Below, piece after piece: positions 9,383 through 20,990 of a stretch of 64,000 nucleotides of DNA (position 1 is its first letter; every line of letters starts with the position of its first letter). The stretch lies in the NCBI GenBank assembly GCA_037954325.1, contig JBBMNZ010000014.1:15763956-15827955 (forward strand). Reading direction: 5' to 3'. The notes under the pieces are model-generated. The model did no database searches, was not told the origin of the DNA, and saw only the letters and a list, made by a program, of their open reading frames with translations. Both the position numbers and the translations under genes were made by a program. This stretch comes from Fistularia commersonii (taxonomy: Eukaryota; Chordata; Actinopteri; Syngnathiformes; Fistulariidae).

Positions 9383-12300
9383 AACATTAAAACTGTGAGT
9401 TACCGGGACTTGCGTGTGGCTGGGATACTCAGCTCCCCTCTGAGTGTGCTGCTCAAATTTAACCTCAGGGGCTTGTATTTAAAAAAAAAAAGGCTTGATG
9501 GAAGAATTAAACAGCAGTCGCATTGCCTGAAGTGCCACGTCACACTTTGTTTCGCGTCAGAGGCCGAGCTGGTGGCTCACCTGGATGACTGCACAGCATT
9601 TTTTCAAGGCTGAGACCTTGACACACACCATCCATCCCCTGCTTTCTGGGAAATTTTCACACTAAGCAAGCAACTGATTGGTGACAGCATACTGAGGAGA
9701 AGTAAACCACATGCGGGCAGCTGACACAGTAACTGATTGGAGGAGGCTTAGTTTTAAGGGTTTATTGAGGGGTTTTAACTGCGGTAAATCATCATCATTT
9801 AAGGACAACAGGAGTGTCTTCAAACACTCATTTTCCCAATTTTTCATGTGATAATTAACTCCATTCCGAGGACGAAGGTTGAGATGCCATTAAACTGTGA
9901 CCTCTGATCACGATGGGATACAGCAACGATAATAATAAAATTACCGTTTGTATATTAATGGGCCTGACAAGTGAATATGCAGAAACTTCACATTAATATG
10001 AGTGTTACATAGACAAACAAACAAATAAGCTATCTATTTTTTTGACGTTTATAAATGGAAAAAGGAAAGCGCTGCAAGGTATGGAAATGTTTTCCTGGCG
10101 GCTAGGGAGGAAAGATTTGTATCACAAAGCTCAGCTATTTTTTTTTCTTGGGGGTGAACATGTCTGACATGTTCAAGTATTTTTGGCGATTGGTTGCTTA
10201 CCTCCTTCAAACAGGACTTCCTTTTTAAATTTGTCATATTTAGCGGCACTTTTGCTAGCTTTGATATGAAGCAGCACTCTTGACTATTTTGACTGATGAG
10301 AACAGGACGTAAGCACAGTTACATCAAGTGTGTTATGAATGATTGTTGCAACATTTTTTTTTTCTTTCTCAATACGCTTCCCTGAGTTTCACAGGAAAAT
10401 CTGTGATGTAGTTATCAATGAATTGTATTACAACATTCTACACACAAATTTGATTATTTAAGGGTGCAAATGTTCTCTCCGCTCATAAACTGTGAAAAAT
10501 TCATAACATCAAAGTGTTTTTGATGTCATGAATCCTGATCCCAAAATCAATAGGCCTAGTCTTAGATGGATTTCCCCTGCATGATGCAACGCAGCTTCCT
10601 TAAGAACATGCCAGGATTTAGCTAAGTACAGAATTACGTGGGTGGATCTTTGATCTGATGCTGAAACTTTTTTTATGGAGGATAAGAAAAAAAAAAAAAA
10701 ACTACCAGAAGCTGTATTGGAGGTGATACGGATCCCGGAGGGTTACAGGGTCTGCTAATCGATCAATAGCTCTAAATAACTACAGGTTTGCCACGATGAG
10801 CTCTGAAAAATATTTTGCTCCCTCTCCTTTTATTTCCCCGCTGTATGACTGTGATAAGAATTCCAAATGTTCAACTGGTGAACCGAAATCCTTGATTTTC
10901 TTTTTTTTCCACACCATTTGGAGGACGTTATCCAACCTCCTTTTTTTGATTGCTGATTTTTTTCAGCAATCCAAGGTTATACAGAAGAACTGGCTCAAAA
11001 TAAGGGCTTTGGCCTATAGTAGAAAATACATAGAATTGACATTCTGAGCAGCTCCCAACAATTGTACGAGATTAAGAATTAAATAAATGAGGGGGGAGTT
11101 ATATGTCAGTATTTTACCGTTTCTCGAGTACTTCCTGAGAGTACTTTGAGAGAATGGCTTTGGATTACATCTCTTTACAGGTATGTGCACAAACACGCAC
11201 ATACATCACATTATAACACACAAACTGATGTTCAGATAGTGTATTTTTGGATAATAATGTTATATTTATAGATGGAATAATGCACTTATGACCAATGAAT
11301 CCTTATTCAAAATTTTTACTTATAGATTTGAATAAACAATTCAAACCAAATGGGAACAAGGCGATTTCTGTCCATCCAATCCGAGATTAAATGCACATAT
11401 CATTGCAGGTGCAAACACAAACTGTATCTTCTGTGCAATAGTTTCGAGTGCGTTACCATTTTGTTGTTTGCTGTTGCTGTTGCTGCTATCTTTGCTTAAA
11501 ATGTTTTGTGAAGTAAGTTAGGAGTTATAATTCTAACTCACATAATTAAAATCCCCCGAGCCCTCAAAAGCAGAGGTCAGTGACAATCCATTTGCCTCAG
11601 CTTTGGAGCAATTGCTGTAAGCAAACTGCCTTGCACCATCATACGACAAGCTCTTTGCTTAATGCCTCATTAAAATGTCCATTATAATGTAATGAACATT
11701 TTATAAACATGTTTGTGGAAGAAGAAGCCTCGTAATCTCCCACACGTAGGCGAGACAATGCGGAAACACTTTGTTGGATTTCTGTGTACCGACCATTAAA
11801 AACAGCCACACAAAGCTAACTAAAAGCCATTCATTAATTCGGACACTCTTTCTCTAACGCAAAATAAAGATTTTCAACAACAATGTATGATTACTATCAC
11901 AATTTAATCCCCTAAGTCCAAGCAGTCTTGGATCTGTGATGTGGACAGTGACATGTATCTGGCGAAGTCAGTTCATCCGTGTCACCTTTTAGCACCCGTC
12001 CAATTGCTCCATCTGGTCCGGCTGTTATACTGGGATTTATGTTTCTTAGGCGGAGTTTTACTTCATGCGTTCTCAGGACTGAAGCGGACAGCTTATCGTC
12101 AGACAGCTGACGAGAGGCTGTTCAGAATCCCTGCCACAACTGTGATGCATTTAAAGCTGAGGCAGATATCAAGAATTGATAAAGAGTGGCATCAAGCAAG
12201 CTCAATCTGAGATGAGCTGCTCAATACCAATCAGGTCTGCTACAAAGAGACCCTCCATCACTCTGGAGGATTTTGCCATCACCCCGTACAACACACCAGT

Positions 12301-14280
12301 GGCCATTACAGATTTATGAGCCAAACCCCAGAAATCAAGACAACCAAATATAAAAGGAAAATAAGGGAGAATCATGGCGAAGAATAGTGAACCTGACAAG
12401 GCCTTGCATAAGTAGTGTAAAAGAAACACAAGGCTTCAGTCTAGACACACGCACACTAAATCAGGATAGACAATCAAAGTGGGAATCCAAACAAAGGCAG
12501 GACAGCATTTATCACACCAGACTTCAACAAGTACAAACACACAAATCTGCCTCTACCTCAAGTGGAAACAGAAACTCCAACTTATTGTTGGATGGAAGAA
12601 AAAAGGCTAAAAAATAATTCAAAAAATATCCATTGTTTTTTTCTCCCTTTTTTTCTTTTCACTGCTGACAGTCTCTGAATGATCACATCTGTCTCCTATC
12701 TGAACAGATCCCAGGGGTCCCTGGAGTGATACACACTCTATCATTAAAGTGGGGAGGTGGTTAGTTTTATTTGATTCATTGATTGACTGTCTTTAAGAGC
12801 ACAAATGATAAACCACACCAAAACAAAAGAAAAAAAAGGAGGGAATATATGCTAGATGCTTGAAGATTCAGTCTTTCTTTGTTGAAAATAAAACCTTGGA
12901 GGCTCAGTTGTTTTCCTTCGTGACAAAAGGATACAGGTATCCTGCTGTTTTTTGTTCAAGCATTTCAGTTAAAGTGTGAAGTGCGTCATTTGGAAATACC
13001 CACCTGAAAGATAGCTTTTTATTTTTTTGTTTTTGCCTTGAGAACGCCTTGGGCATTTTCACATTCAGACAGGAACTTGAGTTTAAATGACAGGGTTCAG
13101 GACTGAAATACAGTAAAAGTCAAAAGTCCAACAGTTCACACAGGGTCCAGGGAGAAACATGTCAAAGATTCATCAAAACTAAAAAAATGACATCTCACAT
13201 CAACTCTTCTATTTTAGCTTTCTCGATGTAACAACAATGTCTTGATGGACAACTCTGCCATATACTTTGTTTTAACCTGTTGGCAGGTTAAGATATTCTA
13301 CATTTGATTTTGTTATGAAGGGAATCCAGCTGTGGAAAACATTTAACCACTAAATTAGCTGAGTCAAATTATGACTTCTAAACAACAGAAATTGATTCCA
13401 TGGGAATTTTATTTCAATACAATGTTCACACATGGATCCAGACAAAGGATTGAGTTCCGCAATAATTTGTTCTGAAACTTTATTCGAGGCTCCAGTTATT
13501 CCAGAAGTGTTCGATGGATAAAAATACGGAGAACTGAAACACACGAACGAAAGTCATGAGATTCGTGTCCTCCAGCTAAACTTCAGGAACTTCGGGAGAT
13601 AAAGACTTGCAGTCTCTGTCAGCAGCTGAAGCCTGCGAGAATGTCCGAATGATTGACAGCTGCATCACTTCCAGTGGCACAATGACACTGGGCAGCCAAT
13701 GGCCAAATTTGTCTTATTTCTGATGGACATAAGTTAAAAAGTGAGATGAAAATTCGTAATATTTAATAAAAGTACAGGTTGATCAAAGTTGACTATTTAT
13801 TTAAGAGGACTGACGTTTAAAATAACAAATGGTTCAAAAATGACCAGACAGCTTATACCCTGCCTTAAAAGAGTAAAAATAACGGTGACAAAGATATCAT
13901 CTTCCAGTCTACTTTTTGAAGTTGAAATCTTCATCTATAAAGTTTCACTCAAATGTTTGAAAATGCTGTTTTAAGTATGCCAGGTCAGGAGTTGTAGGTG
14001 TGGTTTTGCAACACTCCAAAATAAGTTCCGTCACCTAATGCTGCAAGGACATATCCAAAGAAACACACTTAACAAACCTGTCAACCTTGTGTCGATAGAC
14101 TGAAATATTGAAAAAAAAACAACAAAAAAAACATCCAAAACCATAAGACTGGAGGAAAACTTCACTTCCTCTGCAAGCAAATGTTGTCACATGCACTACA
14201 CCAGCCTTAATCCAAAACTTAATCAGCTCACAAATAAAAAAAGCAAAAAAACTAATACTAATTCTAATTCCAATACACAT
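9383..14280. other. Probable NTSR1 intron/downstream DNA; no gene supported
   Basis: AT-rich unique-looking sequence with poly-A/T runs. The stretch 9523-9613 has a short zinc-finger-like reading (see findings) but not enough to call an exon. No mobile element recognised. Confidence 0.5.
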
Positions 14281-14287
14281 GCCAATG

Positions 14288-14373
14288 TACCAATACCAAT
14301 ACCAATACCAATACCAATACCAATACCAATACCAATACCAATAACAATAACAATGATAATGATAATAATAATG
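14288..14373. repeat. (ACCAAT)n hexanucleotide repeat grading into (ATAACA)/(GATAAT)
   Basis: About ten copies of a CCAATA-type hexamer, then AACAAT units, then GATAAT/AATAAT units. The frames over it read as IP or GI dipeptides and are artefacts. Confidence 0.95.
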
Positions 14374-17300
14374 TTGAAGGTAAAGGGGGTAAAGTTCAGC
14401 TCTAAGAACATTTACAATTTGTCCCTTTTGACGCTCATAAAGTCCCTACAAGAGCCCCGTGATGTATGTGTAGAGCAGACCTTCATTCCCAATGCGTGAC
14501 AGTGTTTTAAAAGAAAGAGTGAGGGGTTTTCCCCTGAGAAAAATAATGTCATAAAATATGTAACCCCACTGAGCAAGCAGATGAAATGTATGTAGTAATT
14601 AGATGTTGTGATGTTGAATTTCAGAGATGTGATGCCACGATCAAATATTAAAGTCTTCAGGGCGAGTGCAGGGAAACTGTTGGACACACTTTAAAGTATT
14701 ACTAGTTCTCCTCCTCCTCCTCCTCCCTCGATGCATCAGCCTATTTTGCAGTTCAAATTTATTCTGCTCCACGAACAGTACAGCCTTGCGCAGCCCAGCA
14801 GGAACCTCAGCTGGGACCTCAGACCAGCGGGGGGGCCACTCAGGTGAACCAAACAGTCAGTAAGAACATGCAGATTTACTGGAAAGATCTGGGCTGACTT
14901 TCAACTTCCTTTTCAGTTGGCTCACATCCTGCTGCCTTGACGAAATACAAACAAATCCTCCCCTCTGGGCGGCCTCTTTCTCCTCCTCCTCCTCCTCCCA
15001 ACTCCAAACTAATCTCTAAAAGGAGAATTTAGAAGTTCTGCTAACAATTCTTGTCATTATCGATCCCTTTCCCTGAGGTTAAGTATTCGTTTTTGAAATG
15101 AAATGAAAATATTTTTTTATAATATACCTTGTGAAAAATTACGTCTGGTGTCCTTCATTTCAAGATATCCAGGCTAATTTTAGAAAGATCAGAAAAGCAA
15201 ACATGGCAGCGAGAGACCAGCCGTAATCCTGGAAACATGATCACCTGAAATCACTCATCCTCTTTCATTCTTAACAAATAACTGATGTAATCATGAATTC
15301 AATTTTGGAAAAGTGGATTTTGAATTTTTTTTTTCTGTGTGCTGCATATGCAAAGTTCCCCTCACAAACGTTCTTGGATCATCATTATTGATACCATCTC
15401 TTTTGCATTATTGATCACAAAACTGCCTGTATTTGATTGCAAGTATATGTTATAAAACAGCCTCATTGTCATTAAAATAGTTGAAACAGTTTATTGAACT
15501 CCAGATCGGGACTCCAGATAGCTCGTACAGCCATTGGATAACATTCCCTTGGTGACATATGGACCACGAAAGTGATGTTGAAAGTGTCGTCAGACTGAGC
15601 ATTATTAGAAAGATCGACTTTTATGGAACTGTGAGCAATGTCTTGGCTGAACTTTCTGTGTGTGTGTGTGTGTATATGTCAATCACTCTGATATTTTGGC
15701 TCCCCTGAGTAAAAATAGGGTCACGATAGGAGTTTCCCACAATTCTGTGTTTTAATTTGTACCTCAAATATTTCAAGTACTGTGACAAAACAAAACATGG
15801 GTGCACAGGTTCTATTATGATTATATGATCCATTATGTGGGGACAAAAAAGAAAAAACATCTCATGACAGTGGATGTAGTGGCTCAGCCTCTTGCGTGGC
15901 CATCACTTTTGGGTTGATGTTGTTGTGTTCTATGGGAATTCAGAGTGAGGGTCTCCTTGCATAGATGTAATTTTCCTCAAAAACCACATTGTCGGTGTTT
16001 AGTTTTTCTTCTTATCCAGTCCAGAGAAGCCCATATAACAAAGAGAAGTTTAGAATACATGCCAAAGAGCTTGAGTTTTAGAAGGTGAAATGTTTTTTTA
16101 GAGTTTTAGTCTGTGTATAAATTAATGAGGATTCTTAAAGCTATCACTGCGGCATGTGAATGTTATCCAGGACACGTCGTCTTATATGGTAAAGATGCAC
16201 TTGAAAGCTTCCAGGCAGGTGGAAAATCTCAACTCCTAATTCAACCACTATATTCCATTTCACCTTTACTACATATTGGGTTCACCTCAGAGGAGCCAAA
16301 AAAACAAACAAAAAAAAAACAGGGAATCCCAGAAGAACTAAAGCTGACACACGTCTGAGACTCGGACTCTGAACAATTGATCTGACTTGGACTGAAGGGA
16401 ACGATTGGTCTAATAAGACCGGGACCATTGAATGGTCAGACAGGAGGGTGAGCAGCTGATTGATTGGGAACAAGGCAGGATAGACAGGGGCTAATTATTT
16501 AAAGAGACACAGGTGAAGAAAACCAATGGGCAGAAACTAGAAAATCCAGACACCTACCCGAGAAATACAAGTCAAAACACCCTCACAATTCATCGAAAAT
16601 ATGGGTTCAGTCCCACCATCACTGTTTCTCATAAGTCCCTGCTGACCCAAGGCTGCCCCGCCATCCGAGATAACCAGGAACCCTGAGGGATCCCTGAAAA
16701 ACTGGCCTCCTCCCACCCAGAACTGAAGAATCCCGCTATTTCTAATAGCTCAGACGTTCCATGTTCAAATGAGTTTCCACAGAAACATAAACCAAAACTA
16801 CATTTTCTGGCTAGGAGAGCCAGACCACCTGATTGAACTAACATCAATACCAGTTGCTGTGCCATTTTGATAATGCTACCACCTTGTGGCAGTGGATCTC
16901 CCCACACTGACTTTAGGAGCTGTTTTAAAGCTTCACAAAATCTCAGTACTGTTTGCTAAAAAACGAGTGTTTGTTGCTCAACACTCCCAGAATGGATTTT
17001 GTGTCCTGGTTTGTAAATCAATGTTTGAGTTTTTTCCTTCTTTTTTTTTTAAAGATATTCTTAATTTTTCATGGTGTGAGTTTGGCTTCCACTGTAATCG
17101 GCAGTGCTGCAGCTCGCATTTAATTCTGGTTTTGGAATTAAATTGCTGGCAGCGCCAATGCTATGCTCCTTCTATTAATCGTGACACACATGCATGACAA
17201 CACGCACTACTACACAGACACACACACGGGCTATGTTGATTACACACACTTTCATTCTATATCACCCCTCTCTCACTCTCTGGCCTCCTCTTCTCTCCTC

Positions 17301-18998
17301 TTTATAGAAGTTTTCCCACAGAAACCCTCTCTCACACAGACACACACACACACACACGCCCGCACACACACTCACACACACACACCCAGTGCTCTAACTG
17401 TTGTCAAAACACTGCTTGAAGAGCGAAATGTACAAGTTGAACTGATTTACGTAAAAACAAACACAGTGATATTTTAAAATGTTATGGGAGTAATACAATT
17501 GCCTCCCCCATCTAAGAATATAGAATTTGATCCCCAGACAGGAATGTTCTACACGTCGTTTTGGTCTTACGCTAAAAAACAAAACTAAGTCACAAGTCCT
17601 TTGCACAGCAACTGCCCTTTACTGTGGGAAAACATTTGTACTGACAGTTTTATACTCAAAAATTCCAACTTGTTTTATGGAGCATCAAATGATAAGAACT
17701 GTTAGCATCGTCGCTGCTTGGGCTGCTAATTTTGTCTCTGGAGTAATGATTAAAAGAGTCAAAAATACAAAGAAATCAAGAAAAAAACAGTAGGAAAGGC
17801 AAAGAAGAGACCGGCCAAGACCGCAGCAGAGGAAAGGATGGAGAGTGGGGATGGTAAACATGGTGAAAACAAACGAAAAAAAAAAGAACGCTACTGACAG
17901 TTTACAATAATGCCAATGCGCCCCAAGCTCTAGTCTCAATCCAAGAGTCCTCTCATTGCTGAGGGGGGACACCCAGTCATGCCATGATCTCTTACAAAAC
18001 CTCTTTTGTGGTCTGAGTTACATCCAGGTATGTAACTTGTAAACCCTGTCGTGGGAGATAGTCATTATCATTCATGTGAGTGCCAGAGCCACACCATTTA
18101 TCTTGAGAGCAGCAAGAGAGTGGAAGGCCTTGAGAAATAGCCTTTTCAGTCTGAGGGATGCTGTGTTTAGAAATTAGCAGGCGTGCATGAATGTGTGTGC
18201 CCTCCAAAAAGCTCAAGAAATCCAATCTTTCAAAAGATAAGTACAAACTGGGACATTGTATTCTGCAGCGGACGTCATCTCAGTGGCCGAAACTCAAATG
18301 CTGGGTTTTTACCCGGAAATGTGAAAATCTAGAATTGGTCTGAAGAAATGGCAACATCCCACAGGAAACCAGTGAAGGTCACCGCAGCCAAGTTCATCTG
18401 GCCCATCACAATGGGTGACGTCTGTAATGAGCCGCCAAACAAGATCTCCATTTTTATTTCTGAAAGGAATCAAAACCAGCATCACGAGGATGCTGATGTG
18501 CCACCAGAGAGACCTGAATTCACATCTTCTGAGCCACCTTTTGTCTGGTCCTTCACCTGAGACCTTTTTGTCTTGGGCTGACCAGGGGGCATAACGCACC
18601 CAACGGATATTCAGAATATGAAAAGGTAAAAAAAGAACTCTTGCTTTGCATCCTCAACATAAGTGCGCTCGGAGTCCCTGTTGCATTAATGGGTGTCCCT
18701 TTCCCCTAGAAGAGCCTGTAAGACTTCTCAGCAGAAACCATTGCAGAGACATGTGAGAATACTCTGCAGGGTCCAAGAAGGGGTATGAATCAAAGCCCAA
18801 AATCTGGGATTGAAATGGCGGACTCGTTCGGTTCTTCGTTTCTTTTTTTTGTTGTTGATCCAAATAAAAATAACCCTCCTCAAGAGGAAGCACAGTGGTT
18901 GAATCATGTCCCTCTGGAAACAGGCAAAATCACTGATCACACCTTTATTGTGAAAGGATGGTTGTAATTGTGCTTTCTCAAGACAGATTGGATGGAAT
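14374..18998. other. Probable NTSR1 intron 1 proximal part; no gene supported
   Basis: This lies directly downstream of exon 1 in the direction of NTSR1 transcription. It holds small CTC (14710-14728), TG (15656-15674) and CA (17337-17388) repeats. I looked for TM5-TM7 of NTSR1 on the minus strand and found none. The two-strand open stretch at about 18310-18600 is unexplained. Confidence 0.5.
17337..17388. repeat. (CA)n microsatellite, interrupted
   Basis: CA repeats with CGCCCGCA and CTCA interruptions. Confidence 0.95.
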
Positions 18999-19087
18999 GC
19001 GCGCGTGCGCGCACACACACACACACGCACACACACACACACGCACACACACACACACACACGCACACACACACACACACACACACA

Positions 19088-19129
<42 letters not shown>
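18999..19129. repeat. Long (CA)n microsatellite in NTSR1 intron 1
   Basis: About 120 bases of CA with scattered CG steps, preceded by an alternating GCGCGTGCGCGC tract (18999-19012). It starts 66 bases inside intron 1, so the sense transcript carries a (UG)n run close to the 5' splice site. The reading frames over it are artefacts made of CV or TH repeats. Confidence 0.97.
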
Positions 19130-19130
<1 letters not shown>

Positions 19131-19188
19131 ACGCAGGGCACCGCAGCGTAAAGAGACACCCGTGCGTAAAACCCGACGCGTAAAACCC

Positions 19189-19197
19189 ACCCACCTG
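19189..19197 (-). other. Splice donor of NTSR1 exon 1
   Basis: On the minus strand the sequence is CAG|GTGGGT, with the cut between 19195 and 19194. It falls at the codon position where NTSR1 homology stops, just before TM5. The +3 to +6 bases (GGGT) are a weaker match than the consensus AAGT. Its place at the homology break makes the call firm. Confidence 0.85.
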
Positions 19198-19848
19198 CAT
19201 GACCGCCTTCACGGTTAGCGGGGACACGATGGCGGTGCAGATCTTCTCGCCCCTGCGAGTCTGCTGGCCCATGGTGAAGATCATGGGCGTGGCCAGCGCG
19301 AAGGACGCGCACCACATGGCGGTGATCAGCTTCTTGGTGCGGCTGCGGGACATGATGCTCTTGGCTTTGAACGGATGGCATATTGCCATGTAGCGCTCCA
19401 CGCTCAGGCTGGCGATGTTGAGCGCCGTGGCGTAGGAGCAGCTGTCCCTAAGGAAGTAGTAGCCCCTGCAGACCGCGTCCCCGAACACCCACGGGTGGTG
19501 GAACCAGATGAAGTTGTAGAGCTCGATGGGCATGGAGAGGATGAGGATGAGCAGGTCGGACACGGCCAGGCTGGCCAGGTGGTAGTGGACGGTGCTCTGG
19601 AGGTTCTGCAGGGTGGTCTTGGTCAGGAGAGTGTAGAGGGTAATGGAGTTGCCCAGGGAACCCACGGCGAACAGGGCGACGTAGATGACGGTGACGATAA
19701 CTTTGGAGTACACGTCCGTGTTGACCTCCAGGTCTTCCTCGTCCGTCCGAGGATCGCTGGCGTTGTTGTTCTCGAACGTGACGTTGCCGAGGAGCCGCTG
19801 AGCCAGCGCGCCCAACTCGCGCCCGGAGAGAGTCAGGCTCGAATCCAT
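19195..19848 (-). CDS. ntsr1: Neurotensin receptor 1, first coding exon (N-terminus to TM4/ECL2)
   Basis: This exon encodes the first 218 residues of a class A GPCR. The family binds the peptide neurotensin at the plasma membrane and signals mainly through Gq. Visible features: N-glycosylation sequons at N22 and N29; TM1 at about 50-75 with N67 of the GN motif; TM2 at about 86-110 with D98; the ECL1 stretch YNFIWFHHPW (111-120); C127, which should pair with C204 in ECL2; ERY at 151-153 ending TM3; and W179 and P188 in TM4. The segment ELYNFIWFHHPW and the run from ERYMAICHPFKAK to SRSRTKK are typical of NTSR1 rather than NTSR2. The start codon has A at -3 and G at +4, and an in-frame TAA lies eight codons upstream. 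The exon ends CAG|GTGGGT after VMQ, the same place as the family's first intron. TM5-TM7 exons would lie at lower coordinates; I found none in the window. Reading past the donor runs into microsatellite and is not coding. Confidence 0.94.
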
Positions 19849-19910
19849 GTTGCGTTTGACGCGTTGGATTTAAAAACCGCGCATCGGTGATGTTCACTGG
19901 GCGAGCGCGC

Positions 19911-19964
19911 TTGTGTGGGTGTGTGTGTGTGTGTCTGTCTGTGTGTGTGTGTGTGGGGGGGGGG
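19911..19964. repeat. (TG)n plus G-tract upstream of NTSR1 start codon
   Basis: TG repeats with one TCTG interruption at 19911-19954, followed by a run of about ten G. The tract lies about 63 bases upstream of the start codon, in the presumed 5' UTR or core promoter. In sense orientation it reads C-run then (AC)n. Confidence 0.95.
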
Positions 19965-20023
19965 AAGGAGTGCTTTCCACACGCACACGGAGCGGGGAGA
20001 CCGTGAACAAGTGTGTGAGAGCG

Positions 20024-20030
20024 ATTTATA
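20024..20030 (-). promoter_or_regulatory. ntsr1: Candidate TATA box of NTSR1
   Basis: TATAAAT reads on the minus strand about 180 bases upstream of the NTSR1 start codon, inside the CpG-rich block. If used, transcription would begin near 19995-20000 and the 5' UTR would be about 150 nt and include the (AC)n tract at 19912-19954. A single motif of this length can occur by chance. Confidence 0.3.
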
Positions 20031-20080
20031 CAGTCACGCAGGAGGCGTGTTCGCCGCGGTGACGCACAGCGGCTCACCGA

Positions 20081-20640
20081 GTTTCCTCCACCCATGCTTC
20101 ACCTTGGAAACCTGAAAAAAATAAATAACCAAATAATACACATCACTTTTGAAGAAATATCAAGCGCGTTTTCCGCGAGTCGCCATACCATCCCTCGCTC
20201 TCTTGCAAACGCTCAACTTTATTTACACTTCAAGCATGAATGGACCTCTCTCCTCCCCCGACACACTCCCTGCACCCGCATGCACCCCACACTCACGCGT
20301 GGATACACAATAACGTACACACGCACGAACAAAACCCTGCACCCCACAGCGCACACATATACACGCCCGAAAAGCGCACGTCCACACAGCTTACTCCCCA
20401 CACAACAATACATACACTCACACGTACTCTCCCCCTGTCTCTCACACGCATACAACGCAAACACATTTGCACTTGTAACCACTTCAGACACACTTGCACA
20501 AACACCTCTCTCCCCCTCTCACTCACACAAACAAACAAACAAACAAACAAAAAAAAAAACAAAAAACGGGCACGCACGCAAACGCTCAAATTTGTTTGTC
20601 CAAATTGTGAATTGTGCCAAATTTCCAGCTTAATCTAATT
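20081..20640. other. CA-rich, pyrimidine-rich 5' flank of NTSR1
   Basis: Degenerate CACA/CTCA sequence with an (ACAA)n run near 20526-20550. Long frames on both strands come from the skewed composition, not from a gene. Confidence 0.6.
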
Positions 20641-20799
20641 CACATCAGCATTTACAGCTTAATCTCCGGGAATCTGATCACCATCCCATATCCAACCCAA
20701 AGAACACTGCATGCATTGATATATTCGTTGTTTTTGTTGTTGTTTAAATAATTTCCTGTGTATGATAAGTGCAAATAACATATTCGATTTGCATATGTA

Positions 20800-20990
20800 G
20801 ATGAAGATAAAGTCAGGTGGTGATGGTATGGACATGTAGAGCAGAAACTATCTGGTAGAAGGATGCTAAGGTGGGCTAAAAGAGGACCAAAAAGGAGATT
20901 TACAGATGGCATGAAAGAGGACATGAGTTTAGTTGGTGTGAGAGAAGAGGAAGCAGAGAATATGGTTAGTTGGGTGATGCAAATGATATC
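20800..20990 (+). mobile_element. RTE-type LINE C-terminal remnant, divergent from RTE-A
   Basis: One frame from about 20824 reads WYGHVEQKLSGRRML..., then RGPKRRFTDGMKEDM and LVGVREEEAEN. This is the C-terminal signature of RTE-clade LINEs (RW[F/Y]GHV ... G[R/P]PKRR). It is clearly less similar to the other copies, so it is an older copy or another subfamily. Confidence 0.6.

Larger units (their letters stand above)
19185..20080. promoter_or_regulatory. CpG-rich block over NTSR1 exon 1 and presumed promoter
   Basis: CG dinucleotides are dense through exon 1 and about 230 bases upstream, for example around 19795-19885, 19900-19910 and 20035-20070. The DNA on both sides is AT-rich and CpG-poor. 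This fits a CpG-island promoter for NTSR1. I judged it by eye and did not compute an observed/expected ratio. Confidence 0.55.

Noticed and set aside
12202..12429. Minus-strand frame with LFVADLIGIE as a possible NTSR1 transmembrane exon
   Set aside because: No match to TM5-TM7 landmarks and no splice sites in register.
14288..14352. CRISPR-like regular repeat
   Set aside because: Hexamers with no spacers; a simple tandem repeat.
18937..19194. Extension of the NTSR1 frame past VMQ into GGFYASGFTHG and CV repeats
   Set aside because: Homology stops exactly at a GT donor and the rest translates a microsatellite.
19375..19890. 171-residue plus-strand frame opposite NTSR1
   Set aside because: It is the antisense shadow of the GC-rich NTSR1 exon and has no motif of its own.
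20094..20638. Long plus- and minus-strand frames upstream of NTSR1
   Set aside because: They are products of CA/CT-skewed composition: low-complexity peptides with no homology.
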